Assembly: GCA_030998015.1 (NCBI GenBank)
Contig: JARWMV010000246.1
Location: forward strand, 372,001 to 436,000
DNA from: Ceratorhiza oryzae-sativae
Lineage: Eukaryota > Basidiomycota > Agaricomycetes > Cantharellales > Ceratobasidiaceae
Length of the DNA stretch: 64,000 bases
Direction of reading: 5' to 3'
Below the pieces are notes generated by a model. The model was given only the letters and a program-made list of their open reading frames with translations. It did not search any database and had not been told where the DNA came from. This document shows positions 32,688 through 44,353 of this stretch, in pieces; positions within the stretch are counted from its first letter, which is position 1; every line of letters begins with the position of its first letter. The position numbers and the translations under genes are program-made.

Positions 32688-34817
32688 TCAGTTTGTCTTC
32701 TCAACCTTTTCGTTGGGTTGAACGTGACCATTGGGCCCGCCATTCTCGGGGACGTATGGAACTCGGGGCTCGTCCCTCGCCGAGTGGTCGGGAACGCCAT
32801 GCCTGTCGCCCGCAGCGACGTTGTGTCCTGTTCGCTGATACAATTCGCTGGTCTTGCTATCCGCAGCCGGAGCATTCCACGAATCAAAGTCTCGTCGGAC
32901 TTCAACAAAGTCCTGCGCGAACTCGCCAATTTGGTCGTCATCCATGCCCAGAATCTCTCCTTGTTCGGATGCACGTAGACCCAGGCCTGGGCACACGTCA
33001 ACAAGTTTCGCAAGAATTGCAGTCATGACGAAGACGTAGCCGCAGGCTGCGCAGACATAGGCGAACTGGATGTAGAGTTGCTTGTAGTTGTGGCGAATCC
33101 AACCACCTAGTCAGACCTATTAGTGAGAATTCCAACAGACATTTGCCTCAAATCTTACCAGGAACCGCGGTGTTAACGCCGTCAAGCGCGATGATCACAT
33201 TGTCGGCAAACAGCCCGTTGGCGAGAAGTCCAAGAATTCCGCCGATAGCGTGCTCAGCGAACAGATCAAGTGCATCATCGATGCCGACCAGGTATTTGAC
33301 TAGAAAAATGTGTAAGAATATTGGCAACCAGCTTCGATAAAAAGATGCTTACTCTTAGTGGCGTAGTTACAAACTGCGCCGGTGACAATGCCCAAGACAA
33401 CGCTGGCCCAAGGAGGAATGTACCCAGAAGCAGGAGTGGCAGCAACGAGGCCAGCGATTGTACCGGAACAGAAACCGACCATGGTAAACTTGCGCTCCAA
33501 ACGGAAATCGAGTAGGCACCAAGTGATGCCACCCTGTAAGAATGACACGAATAATTTGAGTACACACAATAAATGGGCCTAGTAGCGAAATACGAACAAA
33601 TGCAGCGGTGATGTTGGAGTTCCATGCAGCCATCACGGCACGGAGGTTCGCACCAAATGCGGAGCCAGCGTTGAAACCGAGCCATCCGAACCAAAGCATA
33701 AAGGTACCCAATACGACAAGAGACACATTGTGAGGCCGGAAGTTGAGCAGCTGCGATTGGCTACGGCGGCCAATGACCCAGGAGAAAGCCAAGCCGCCAA
33801 CACCGGAGCCAATTTCGACAGGACCCCCACCTAAGGAATCGTGCGTGAGATCGGACGGCAAAAGTTCGGTTGGTCGACTAACCAGCGTAATCAAGCACAC
33901 CCCACTTGAAGCCCCAGCCATTCACATTCCACGCCCAGCATGCAACTGGGCAATACACCAGAGTTGCCCAGAGGAAGGAGAACACCATAGCTGGCATCAC
34001 TCTACCACGCTCTGCCACCTAATCATGACCATGAGCTATCGCCTGTATTGAGCAGTACACTAACTTACCCCTCCCATCAAGATCGCTACGGTAACGCAGC
34101 AGAATTCCAACTGATAGAATGAATAGAGCAGATCCGGGATCAATGGGATCCGGGCGAGGGGTCCGCCAGAACATGTTGTAGCCCAAAGTGTCTCAAGTTA
34201 CCTATGTAGCTAGTTAGTAATGCAGCTCAAAACACTAGAGAGCAGACCTTACCAATAAACCCGTTGGTCGCCGTCGCAGAGAAAGCCAAAGAATATCCCC
34301 AAAAGTACCACTGGAAAATGATCACTGCGTTCGAGAAAACGACGACCCAAAGGAGCGCAAGTGCGTTCTTGCGTCGAGATAGACCTGCAGTTGATCGCGT
34401 TTAAAAGGGACAATCATTCGAGCAAAATTTCAACTTGCCAGAATACAGGAAGCCAAGACCCGGGACCATGAATAGCACCAGAGCGGCACATATGATGATG
34501 AAGGATACATCACCACGGTCAAACAAGGATCTGTCATCGGGTCAGAATTCCGTGCTCCCAACGATGGATCGAGACTGTGACTTACTGGTCGGTTTGCCCT
34601 GAGAACGCAAAAATCTATGATTAGCTCACAACCAAAGAGGGAAGAGTATGGCAGAGATAAGAGCGGCACGAGCCCCGCCGTGCTATCGGGTACTATCGAG
34701 AGCGACCGAGGACGCTATCACTCCAACCCCACACGCTTCGGAAGAAGAGATGAGAGATGAAAGGCAGTACGTACGAGCTTGGATCGACCGCTTCAAGGTC
34801 TCCATCGTGCCAGCCAT
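32688..34817 (-). CDS. MEP: Ammonium transporter (Amt/Mep family, Mep1/3-like)
   Basis: Plasma-membrane ammonium permease. The start is probably ATG 34815-34817 (MAGTMETLKRSIQA), spliced to RQTDQSLFDRGDVSFIII; a second in-frame ATG is at 34803-34805. Eleven membrane helices are implied by VLFMVPGLGFLYSGLSRRKN, LLWVVVFSNAVIIFQWYFWG, YCPVACWAWNVNGWGFKWG, VLGTFMLWFGWLGFNAGSAF and ASVVLGIVTGAVCNYATK. The pore position of the first twin-His is Glu (DYAGGGPVEIGSG), the second His is kept (LFAEHAIGGILGLL). The C-terminal tail has the conserved GMDDDQIGEFAQD switch, then an unconserved polar stretch to stop at 32688. The C-terminal gene end faces the end of GH27 copy 2. Confidence 0.9.
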
Positions 34818-37800
34818 TCGGACGAGGGTATTGTGGTACAAGAGAAGACCTGAAGACAAGGCTATATAGAATCCAGTCTCATGTTGAAACTCTAGAACCC
34901 GGAGGCATGGTGACGTCGGCCCTTTGCGGACGATACGAACCGACGCTTATCTCTGCCCCGGATTGGCTCGAACCCAATCCGAAGACAAAACTGTCATTCC
35001 AATATAACTGCTTTGAGATGCTCGATAAGGGCCAAGACGATGTCATAAGTGGCGTAACTATGTCGTATCACCAGCAGTATCCGGCCTTTGAGAACAGAAG
35101 TAAATTTTGTGTAAAATACCTGTGTTTCTCAAGGTCGAGGCGAATTCCCAATTCACTTTTCCCGAGCCTTGCCGAGTTCCAGGCCTCGGGACTAAAAGCC
35201 GAGCGCCTATTGTTATCGGCGCCTACGAGATAACAGATGCCAAGCCCGAAGAAATTGCAACGTGAGGGTCGACCGACAGTTTTTAGCCAGCATATGAGGT
35301 CAAATTTACTAAATTATCACTTTCGTTGAATAATACAATATCGGAATGTCCTATCTGTGTATAATAGCTATGCACGCTTGAACCTAAGTTATGTCAACAA
35401 TACATAATTCAAGGACACTTCCTCCCCGTGGGGCTGCGATGATCGTGCGGCAACCGAATTGCGGATCACAGGGCCGATCCCCTGGCAGGTACGGGCTGCA
35501 CCTCACCAGCATCTATCGCGGGTGTACCTGAAGACACGATAACAGCGTGCGAACTCGACTGCGATGCACGAGGCGAATCGGGTGGCTGGACCCGAGAACA
35601 AATATAGCCACGAGTATTGAGCCAACTACCAATACTTTGAGGGAAGCAACAACATTGATTCTTATATTGAAGGGACCTATGAATTGCTCCACTGGGCTTC
35701 GATGGGGCACAATAATAGTTAGGTATGCGGTAGTCCCTAAATCTGCTCTGGGTTACTGTAACATTGTCAATCCTATCAGCAAATCTCTACCTCGCAGAGC
35801 CATTCGGGAAGCGCCCGATTAGCTTCGTCTACGAATTGCCATATCCCAGAGATACATAGTGTCACAAGTGGTGCATCGCAATAACACAAAGCTGAGATTA
35901 TAATCTCCTCTGAACAGGTAGCAGGATTAGGACTGCAGCATCGGAAGGTAACTCCCAACAGTATAGGCTGGTGGAGAAGGCTAATGAATGTGTTACTCGT
36001 TTGAGTAAGCAAAGAGTTGATTATCGGTGCGGTACCTGCGAGGATTTATAGGCGCCTGATCATGCCAAGCAGGAATAAGATAGGGATGTGAATCTCCGCA
36101 GCGCATATAGCCTTCTTATCTCCGATGTTCCGTTTTAGAACAAACTTGTATCATAGTGGGGGAGCGCTGAGTTCGACTACTTTTTTGTCGAGGTCAAACC
36201 TATATTGCTAGTTTCTCGTGATAAGGATGAAAGTATGCCTTAGGCTAATAATCAATGACTTGGCGAAGAGCGATATATGTGTTGCACCCCCGCTGTCCAA
36301 TAGTGCAAGGGCTACCTTTAGTGAATGCATCGGGTTGCATTTGGAATTATTAAAGCGACGCCTCGCGATAACAACTATGTGTTATGTTATCTCGCTCTAA
36401 ACTACTATGGTTAAAAATACGGATCTCGTGGTTAAAATTTCAGTCCATAGATGTACGAAAGTGTTGGATACCACCTATCTCTCCGTCATTTAACGGTTTT
36501 TGCGCGCCGAGAGGTTATAAACGCTCACGAATCGACTACCTAAGCCAATATATACTGAATCAACTCATAGGTGCTGGGGTTACGACAACGCGTTTACCCC
36601 CGGTATTATACGTGGGATAAAAGTTTTCCAGGGTGGATAACCCTACCACTTGTCAATAAATAAGCCAAAGGGTAAAACTTATGCTTCGGATGAATACAAC
36701 AAGAAAGATCGTCACACCTGGCCAGATCATCGGCATCGGCATCAAGCGCGATTTGGTGGATGCTTTATCGTTGATTCGACAAAACAAAGTACAAACATAG
36801 AACGAGTATGGCAAGAGCACGCTATGTTCCCGTTCCGCGAGGTCTGAAGACCAAAGAGGGATAGGCCTTGAAGCACGCGGGACATCCCGAGGGTAAACCT
36901 TGACATAATGGACGCTGCATAATGAACACTCGAACACGCTGCTGCAAACGTGGCGCCCTGAAAACTCGATGCTTTGCATATTCTTGGGCATCTAAACGAG
37001 TACCCCGCGACCGTATTAGTGCGATTTGAATTTGGTTTAGTGACCCAATTATTCCCCATCGATCTGTGCGCCACTGACCCTCAATTTTGATCAGGGGTCA
37101 CCCCTTAGTGGTTCGCCTTGGGGGAAACCTTACCCGGGAAACTCGGCCCATCGATAGAATATTTTGGCATGACCAACCGCCGGAGGTGTCAGGGTCGAGG
37201 CGAGTCCTGCGCCGTTGACAGAACGGTGCGACGACGGTTCGGCGGAGTGTCTGGATCGTGTCTTGAGCGGAGATCGGGCTGCCTGGTTCGTTGGGAATCC
37301 AGTAGAATTCGATGTCGGATATAAGCCTAGCCCGTTCAGTGAGTGGATGGGCGAATGAGTGGCTCGAGGCTCCAGCCGTCCTATACGGGTCGTCTAGCCG
37401 AGGGTACCCGTGGCATTTTTAGGTAGAGTTTTCGTCCCGCTGTAGACATAATACACATGGGGTTAATATCTATTACGAGTAAAGTGCGGTCTATTAATAA
37501 TCTTTTTACATTCCCGGTTGGCGCACCATGTGTGGCATCGCGCAGTGGCAAAAGAATAAAGAGAACCATGCAGTCACTGAGTGGTTATGATACAGTGCGA
37601 AAGAGGATGCGCGATTCAACAAAACGAGGATGCGTAGAGGGAAGAAGAAAACCCGAAACTATAGCCCATTCTGGATATACAGGCCAGAACCAGAGAAAGC
37701 CGCCACGCCACTTCGACGAGTGGACGAGGACTTCGAATAAAATGCCCGCATAGACAAACGACAAGAGCGATCACCACTTGGTATTGTTCTCGACCCATTC

Positions 37801-37853
37801 GATGCATCCCGCCTGTGCTGCTTTCGACCAGCGGCGCTTCTCTCGTTGCTCGA
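34818..37853. other. AT-rich gene-free stretch
   Basis: About 3 kb. From roughly 35200 to 36650 the sequence is clearly richer in A/T than the genes around it. Open frames are short and on both strands; none shows a domain, transposase motif or terminal repeat that I can see. It may be decayed mobile DNA, but this is not shown. The minus-strand frame running to 37616 from the unknown gene on the right is discussed there. Confidence 0.45.
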
Positions 37854-38632
37854 TCAGGCAGCCTGACGCTCGAGCATGGCCAAGCGACGAATCTCACGCT
37901 GCTCTCTCTGCGAATGCGCTCGTCCTCTGGGTCGTGGCTGTATTCGCCGACCGGAGTCCGGAGCGCTCCGGCCAGGATCTCCGAAAGGCTTAGGCTGGCA
38001 CCTATGATCGGTTCGCTCGAGCGCGAGCTGATTGATGATGCTGGCGAGGGCGGGCGGTCAAAGTATGCGTGCGGGTACGGCAGCGCAGGAGAACGGAATG
38101 AAGGGGACGATGGCTCGCGGCGATGCGCAGAGGAATAGTGCACGCCCAAGCCTTTAGTGCTGGATATCGGGTTGTGAGAGTAGGCTCGTGGTCGGGTATA
38201 CATGGGTCCGAGAGAGGACGACGGCGCAGGGGGCGGGCGCGACTCGCCAAAGGTGGTCGCGACCGTTGGGGGTGTGGCGATCACCCCAAGGTCTGAGGAT
38301 GATTTGTGGGGGCCAGAGCTAGGGCCCGAGTAGCCCGCTTCGGGGATCGTGTCTGTACTACGGTACACCCAGTCCTCGTGCGTGTGCAGTTCAGGGGCGA
38401 GGAAGCTGCCCGAGGCGTGTTGCCATGCCTGTGAGGCCGTCAGAGTGGCGCGGCGGCGGGCACTCGAGGGAGAGGCGGACATGCCCGCAAACTGGGTGGT
38501 GAACGAGTATGCAGCAAAGGGCGCCAGCTGTAGACTGTCGCGGCTGATGTTAGCTGGCTCGGTCGATGGGATCGGGCGCGGTTGTTCAGACGGGTCACCT
38601 GGGGCCGGACGGGTAGGAATGAGATCACCCAT
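37854..38632 (-). CDS. Ser/Pro-rich hypothetical protein
   Basis: Not recognised. ATG 38630-38632 begins MGDLIPTRPAPGDPSEQPRP. The frame is open and unspliced for about 245 codons, dominated by Ser, Pro, Arg and Ala (SSARRRATLTASQAWQHASG, RPRAYSHNPISSTKGLGVHY, RPPSPASSISSRSSEPIIG), so it is probably disordered, with SP/TP sites. It ends in a charged helix-like stretch. As read, the frame after EDERIRRE continues without similarity to a stop at 37616; with a two-base change at a GAGAGAG run near 37904 it reads QREIRRLAMLERQAA and stops at 37854-37856, which looks more natural. It is divergent from AP-3 beta with 310 bp between the starts. Confidence 0.5.
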
Positions 38633-38942
38633 TTACAGTCGCCCAGGGAGCTTTAAGCAACGATGGGGGCTGGGCCAAAGGCTGGACGAGCGGAGTGCCA
38701 GGGTCGATGCGAGCAGACAAGTGCGCTGGGAGCTGAACTCCCGGTCGTCGTCGTCTTGGAACCACCCGGTCGCGCTGTCTGCCCTGGCTGACGGGGCCAC
38801 CGGGGGATCGAGAATTCCAAAAGTCATCGTTGATCGTGCAAGTTTATGGATCGGGACTAATCTAGCAGTGGTCACGTGACGAATCGGCACGTGCTCTCTG
38901 GCGCTTAGCCCCTCCTGCACATCACCACCTCCGTCGTCGAGC
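38633..38942. promoter_or_regulatory. Divergent promoter with paired CACGTG (unknown gene / AP-3 beta)
   Basis: The 310 bp between the two ATGs hold CACGTG at 38873-38878 (in GTCACGTGAC) and 38888-38893, 15 bp apart and about 50-65 bp before the AP-3 start. CACGTG is the core bound by bHLH regulators such as Cbf1. Confidence 0.55.
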
Positions 38943-41900
38943 ATGGCGCTCAGCTCGATCCAGGAGAATGCGTCCCGCCTGGGCATGCGTATACAGGAGT
39001 CTCTGTCTGAACACACTCGGGATCTCGCACTCGTCGGACGGTCCGCGAATGCCGCCTACTTTGATTCTGCAGAAGACAAGATTAAACAAATATCCGCTCA
39101 GCTTGCGTCAAACAGCGACCGGGACAAGTTGGATGCCATGAAGCGACTCATTGCTGTAAGTGAACCCCGATAAACTCTCACAGGAGCACAACCGAACACC
39201 TGCAGCTCGTCTCCAAAGGCCGCAACGTTTCCGAGTTCTTTGCCCAAGTCGTCCTCAACGTCGCCTCTCCCAACCTCGAGATCCGTAAACTAGTCTACAT
39301 CTATCTCATTCGCCATGCTGCCTCCGAACCAGATCTTACCCTGCTCTCCATCAACACGTTCCAAAAGGACCTCTCGGACCCTAACCCTCTCATCCGTGCC
39401 ATGGCCTTGCGTGTGCTCAGTGCAATTGGCGTCCCTATGACCGGCAACGTTGTTGCGATGGGTATCAAAAAGTGTGCGGCGGACCCTAGTCCCTATGTAC
39501 GCAAGGCTGCCGCGCTGGCAATACCCAAATGCTATGCGTACGTGTGCATTTGTTTCGAGCAATCTGTGCAGCGACTTAGGTTTGTTGCAGTCTAGACTCT
39601 TCCCACCATGCCTCACTTCTTGCAACCCTCAACCTGTTGCTCAAGAACCATTCCCCACTGTCGGTCGGCGCAGTGGCTCGAGCATTCACTCTGCTGTGTC
39701 CCCACAGACTTGATCTACTGCACCCTCACTATCGGAGGTTGTGTAAGGTGCTGGTAGATGCAGACGAATGGGGCCAAGTCGAACTCTTGGATCTTTTGAG
39801 CAGATATGCGAGAAGCATGCTCAGCAAACCCGTTGAAGGTCTCAAGGAGCTCGAAACTGAAAAGGCAAGTCGTGACACTGGGATTGAGATATTTGCAGAT
39901 TCACCTTGAGACATAGCCTAAAGATAATATCGAAAAGTTCTTGGATTCCGACGCTGCTCCATTCGAGGCAATCGACCCCGACCTGCTTCTCCTTTTGAAA
40001 TGTTCTCATAATCTCCTCTATTCGCGCAACCCAGCAGTACGTTATTTTCCATCTAGAGTATCGCATAAACTCTCAGCCTACCATTCAGGTTGTACTGAGT
40101 GTCGCTCGGACGTATTGGTACCTAGCGCCTCGATCCTATCGACCAAAGATAATACAACCCCTCCTCCGTCTCCTACACGTTTCACCCGAAGTCGAACGGG
40201 TGATGGTCGAGAACTTCGGGATCATTGCACAGGAGCAACCTGTATGTTTCATACAAACTTCAATCTTGCTCATCAAAAACTAACGCCAGGCATCTGATCA
40301 AGTCCCTGCTCAAGCCCCACCTCGTGCGATTCCTTGTCCGGGCATCTGACACCTTTGCAACCAAGATTGCCAAACTCCGGATATTACTCGCACTCGTGGA
40401 TCCTGCGAATGTCGGAGTTGTCTTGGCCGAGTGTAAAGTACGTATAGGTCCAGCTTTTTTCTTCCCTTGTCGTAAATTTTGTCGTGGGAGTATGCCTATG
40501 GATCGAAAGCGGGGTGGGAGCCCAATCGGGGAGATCGGGACTGGGGTAGAGCAAGTCGATCGGCCGAGCTGACGATCTAGTTTTCTTATTTGACCAGGAC
40601 TATGTATATGACGAAGACGAACGGTTCGGTCGGGCTGCCGCTGACGCAATCGGGCGATGCGCACGTGTGGTTTCAGACGCGAGTGGGCATGTGTCGCTGC
40701 TTTGTTAAGTCTCTCGGATTCAGGAGATGGTACGCCTCTGTGTCTCCCGTCTTGGCGTCACCATTCCATCTCTGATACGAGCCGATTGGTAGATACGGCG
40801 ACGACAGCCTCGATTCTTGCGTTACGTAGCCTTTTGCCGTTTCAGCAAGCAAGTGTCATCAGCGATGTCGTGCGAACTCTTGCCAGTCGGCTGGAGGAGA
40901 TCAAGCACCCAGAGGCGCGGGCATGTGTCGTGTGGCTGGTTGGGCAGTATGCATCCGATTCTGGTGGCCCTGGTAAAAGTCCGTTCGCAGTCGAGGGCGT
41001 GGCGGAATGGGCGCCGGACGCGTTGAGAATTATGGCAAAGAGATTCCCTTCAGAGGTGAGTGCCGAGCTATTGCTTTGATGCGCATATCCAAGATTTTGT
41101 CTCGCTAGGTAGACTCACCGAAGCTGGCGACGCTAAACCTGGCCGCCAAACTCCTCACCCTCAATCCTCAAGCGCAAATCCTCCAAAAACTCACATCTTA
41201 TGTGTTTTCGCTCTCAAGATGGGACGCAAGTTACGATGTGCGCGACCGAGGAAGATGGCTAGCGGGTCTAGTTAGGGGGTTCTTGAAGGTTGAGGAAAAG
41301 GAAAAGGTGAAGGCGAAGGCGAAGAAGAGGACGAAGTGGATAGAGAAGCGGGAGTTGTTTTGCGACCCGAGCAAGTGCGAGTCGTGCTGTTCGAGGGAAA
41401 GGCGGGAGCTGTAGACTTGCCGCTTTGGAAGGAGAATGGTAAGATTTCATTTCTCGCAGCCACATCGTGTGCGTGACTCTAGTTTGATTAGACGAGCTAA
41501 GAGTACTTGGGTCCATTGGGCTCATCACCGGCCTCCGGGACTTTAGTGGGGTGGGTGCAGGTCGACCGTTGCCAGATTGGTGCCAAGAACCAACCGACGG
41601 AGAGCTGAGAGAGACAGAGGTATGTCACTCGATCTGCCTACCTTTTTTCGTGTGTGTTTTGACCGTCCACAGGAGGACTCGAAGCCAGCTGCCCCACCCG
41701 CGCCGACATTTCTGTCATCTCAAAATATCGGAGCCATGGGAGCACACCCAAGTCGGGTGCACGTACTCCTGTCGTGCTCACACCGAGTAATACCGCGGGT
41801 CCGAGCGCCACAAAGGGGCTTCCTGTCCAAGACTGGATTCCTTTTATGCAGGTGCCGATGAGGGAGTGAAGAGGAGAGCGAGGAAGAGAGTGAGGAGGAA

Positions 41901-42143
41901 GAGGAAGGTGAAGACGACGATGAAGACGACGATGAAGAGGAAGAAGGCAGCGAGGAAGAGGAAGAGGAAGAGGGCGAAAGCGAGGCCGACCAGGAAGAGG
42001 GACACACAAAAGACAGAGAGAAGTACGAAACTCGCGAGGAGAGTGGTGATGGATTGCCTCCCAGAATAGAGGTGCCTGCGCACGCACCAGCCTCTCCGTC
42101 GACAGCACCCGCTCCGACAGGCGGAGATGCAGTGTGGGGTTAG
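38943..42143 (+). CDS. APL6: AP-3 adaptor complex large subunit beta
   Basis: Large subunit of AP-3, which sorts cargo from Golgi/endosome to vacuole. Start ATG 38943 (MALSSIQENASRLGMRIQES). The adaptin N-terminal solenoid is visible as DKLDAMKRLIA, LVSKGRNVSEFFAQVVLNVA, LEIRKLVYIYLIRHA, SDPNPLIRAMALRVLSAI, DPSPYVRKAAALAIPKCY, WGQVELLDLLSRYAR, LLLLLKCSHNLLYSRNPA, SLLKPHLVRFLVRASD and ARACVVWLVGQYASDSG. After the solenoid comes VRVVLFEGKAGAVDLPLW, LPVQDWIPFM and a strongly acidic Glu/Asp hinge (about 41865-42000), typical of AP-3 beta, ending in GGDAVWG, stop 42141-42143. The ear domain is short or missing. A one-base frame change lies near 41290, and the splicing around 40690-40760 is uncertain. 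Confidence 0.82.
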
Positions 42144-42226
42144 AGCCTGGATTAAGACTTGGATCTATTCTATACTATAATACGAATAGCTGAAACTCTA
42201 TACACCAACGGGTTGACTAGATAAAA

Positions 42227-43717
42227 CTAATCTGAGATATCGATAATATCTTCATTTTGGACACGTTTCGATGGTCTAGGTGGAGGCTTGGACTGAGGGG
42301 GAGGCTTGTGCTTGGGTTTGGGTTTGATCTCCGGTTCACTGTCCTCATCTGAATGCAGCACTATCTCGTCTCGATCACTCATTAATGCTCGCTGCTCGGC
42401 TTGTTCCAACTCCTGCAAGAAGGCGTCATCGATTCGAATGTCTCATCTCCAATACCGTCCCCGATGGAGTAGGAGTCTTCAAAATCCACGTTCAGGTCAT
42501 CGGGATCGAGGTCTACCACAGGCCCTTTGCCTTTGCTAGATGTGGGAGGCGGTGGGGCAGATGTAAGTCGATTCGCTGGCCGCTGGGGAGCGCCGCCAGT
42601 TGCTCGAACTGCAGCCACAGGACGAGGAGCAGCGGGACGAGGTACGACGGGCTGGGCGACAGGGACATTTGGACGATCTACAGGTTCTGGTGGTGGTCTC
42701 GGAACAGCAGCTGGTTGCTCGTTTGGGTCTTCCTCTGGCAGTCTACATCAAAGACATGGTATCAGCGTTTCGTTCCCAAGGTTCGGACGAGGAAACCAAG
42801 GGAGGCGCAATTTCAATAGGAACGTGAGAGTAAGAGTCGAAGTATAGCCCTTTTGTTCGAAGGGTGTTTCGAAAGCACTGAGGTGAGGTGGATGTCAGAT
42901 AGGCAGGGTCGGAGACAACTGACCTCATACGACGACGTAATCCTCGAAGGAAATCCCTGTCTTGGTTTTGTTCTAGTTCCTCAGTTTGGAACCCTTTGAT
43001 GACAATGCCTTTGGGCTGTTACACGAGCGATTTTTAGTTCCATCGAAGCATGTATGAAGTCGCGGGACTTGAGGCAATTTGCTCCCGGATGAGAAAGCCA
43101 CAACACTCACCTCTAGGAAAATAATTCCACGACGCACTTCTGCATCCTTGATGTAAATCTTTTGGTTAAAATCTTAATACAAACGCTAAGTGGACATTCA
43201 ATTCCAGTCGTGCTCACTTTAACTCCCAACGGTGTTACGCCTAGCTCCAGATCGGGTATACGACGATATTCAATAGCAGGTATAGTCTTGTGTCCATCAC
43301 TGACTTCCATCCTGAGCATGCCTCTAGGATACTTTGGAATCGAATAGTCTTCCCCATCATCCAAGTCACCGGCAAGCCCGGCCAAGTCTTCCTTGTCTAT
43401 TCGTGCTTGACGAACGTTCTTCAGCGAAAACGCGCTGTGGCCAATCTCAGTTATTGCTACGACTTCACATAGTGTATTCTTTATCCTTATCCCGTGTGAG
43501 CCAGGAGCAGGAAGCCCAGTATCAGGAAGCATCGAGTCAGTGAGGCTGCTTTGGAGAAATTGTTCATCCACATGAGTTTTCAATGTTTCAAAGTCGTTGG
43601 GTTGACGCCGAGATCGGTGACAATGTACTCGTAGCAGGCAGCTAGCCATTCGGGGTTGAACTGTGGTCGCTGATACGTTGCTTTGAACCAGTTGACGAGT
43701 CGCGGCGGAGGAGGCAT
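42227..43717 (-). CDS. RMI1: RecQ-mediated genome instability protein 1
   Basis: OB-fold partner of RecQ helicase and topoisomerase III, which dissolves double Holliday junctions. Start ATG 43715-43717 (MPPPPRLVNWFKATYQRP). The N-terminal DUF1767 three-helix part reads FNPEWLAACYEYIV, FETLKTHVDEQFLQSSLTDS; the OB fold follows with IKNTLCEVVAITEIGHSAFS, YSIPKYPRGMLRMEVSDGHK, IPAIEYRRIPDLELGVTPLG, then RRGIIFLEPKGIVIKGFQTE. The C-terminal half is disordered with LDPDDLNVDFEDSYSIGDGI and a Lys/Pro stretch, ending VQNEDIIDISD at 42227. One-base frame changes are needed near 43610 and 42440. It shares a 76-bp divergent promoter with PCC1. Confidence 0.82.
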
Positions 43718-43793
43718 CACGGTCACGTGTCATGGCGAAGCTCACGTGCGACGACGATCGGTGATCGTCCCACAAATCAATTTATCTCTTGCA
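43718..43793. promoter_or_regulatory. 76-bp divergent promoter with two CACGTG sites (RMI1 / PCC1)
   Basis: CACGTG occurs at 43724-43729 and 43743-43748, both between the two start codons. With so little space the two genes very likely share control elements. Confidence 0.6.
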
Positions 43794-44186
43794 ATGTCGA
43801 CCGAGTGGCATTCAATGTATGTATATATGATGGACAGAAACACAGAACTAATATGTATATTACAGCACAGTCCGCGTTCCATTCTTATCCCCAGAACATG
43901 CCTCGATCGCACAACGAACGATCGAAGTAGATAAGGAGCTGCAACCCCATGCTGTGAAGCGGATTTTGACAGTCGACGGGGACGTGTTGGTCGCGTGAGC
44001 AATCCCTCCCGAAACAGCATAAAGTTATAGTCTAACCTGGATCAATTGTTTCGTAGAACATTTTCTACCCTAACCCTACGTCTTGCTCGACTGACTCTTA
44101 ATTCATTCCTCGAGAACGTCGATCTTGTGACTCGGACTCTGTTAGAATTCGGGGATCACGCTGCAGGCGCGTCTAAGCCTCAATGA
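43794..44186 (+). CDS. PCC1: EKC/KEOPS complex subunit Pcc1
   Basis: Small dimerising subunit of KEOPS, which makes the t6A modification of tRNA with Kae1 and Bud32. Three exons (43794-43816, 43866-43994, 44057-44186) total 282 nt, giving 93 residues in perfect frame. The protein reads MSTEWHSI, TVRVPFLSPEHASIAQRTIE, VDKELQPHAVKRILTVDGDV, LVATFSTLTLRLARLTLNSF and LENVDLVTRTLLEFGD, the whole Pcc1 fold with the usual length. Too split to show as one open frame. It is divergent from RMI1 and convergent with the PA2G4-like gene. Confidence 0.92.
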
Positions 44187-44353
44187 ATTAACCCTATAGT
44201 GCATACATAGTACACCCTGCCGAGATTTCCCCAATAATATATCCATTCCGTTAAGCTGGATGTTCACGTAATTTCGTCAATTTATGCATATGATACATCA
44301 GAGGCTCAAAGGCCGGCTAGCCAAGTTCATGAATTTTATCAAGATCCACGCAT

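Noticed and set aside
41866..42069. Lys/Arg-rich open frame of 67 codons
   Set aside because: It is the out-of-frame reading of the GA-rich repeats that encode the acidic hinge of AP-3 beta; the acidic frame fits the family.
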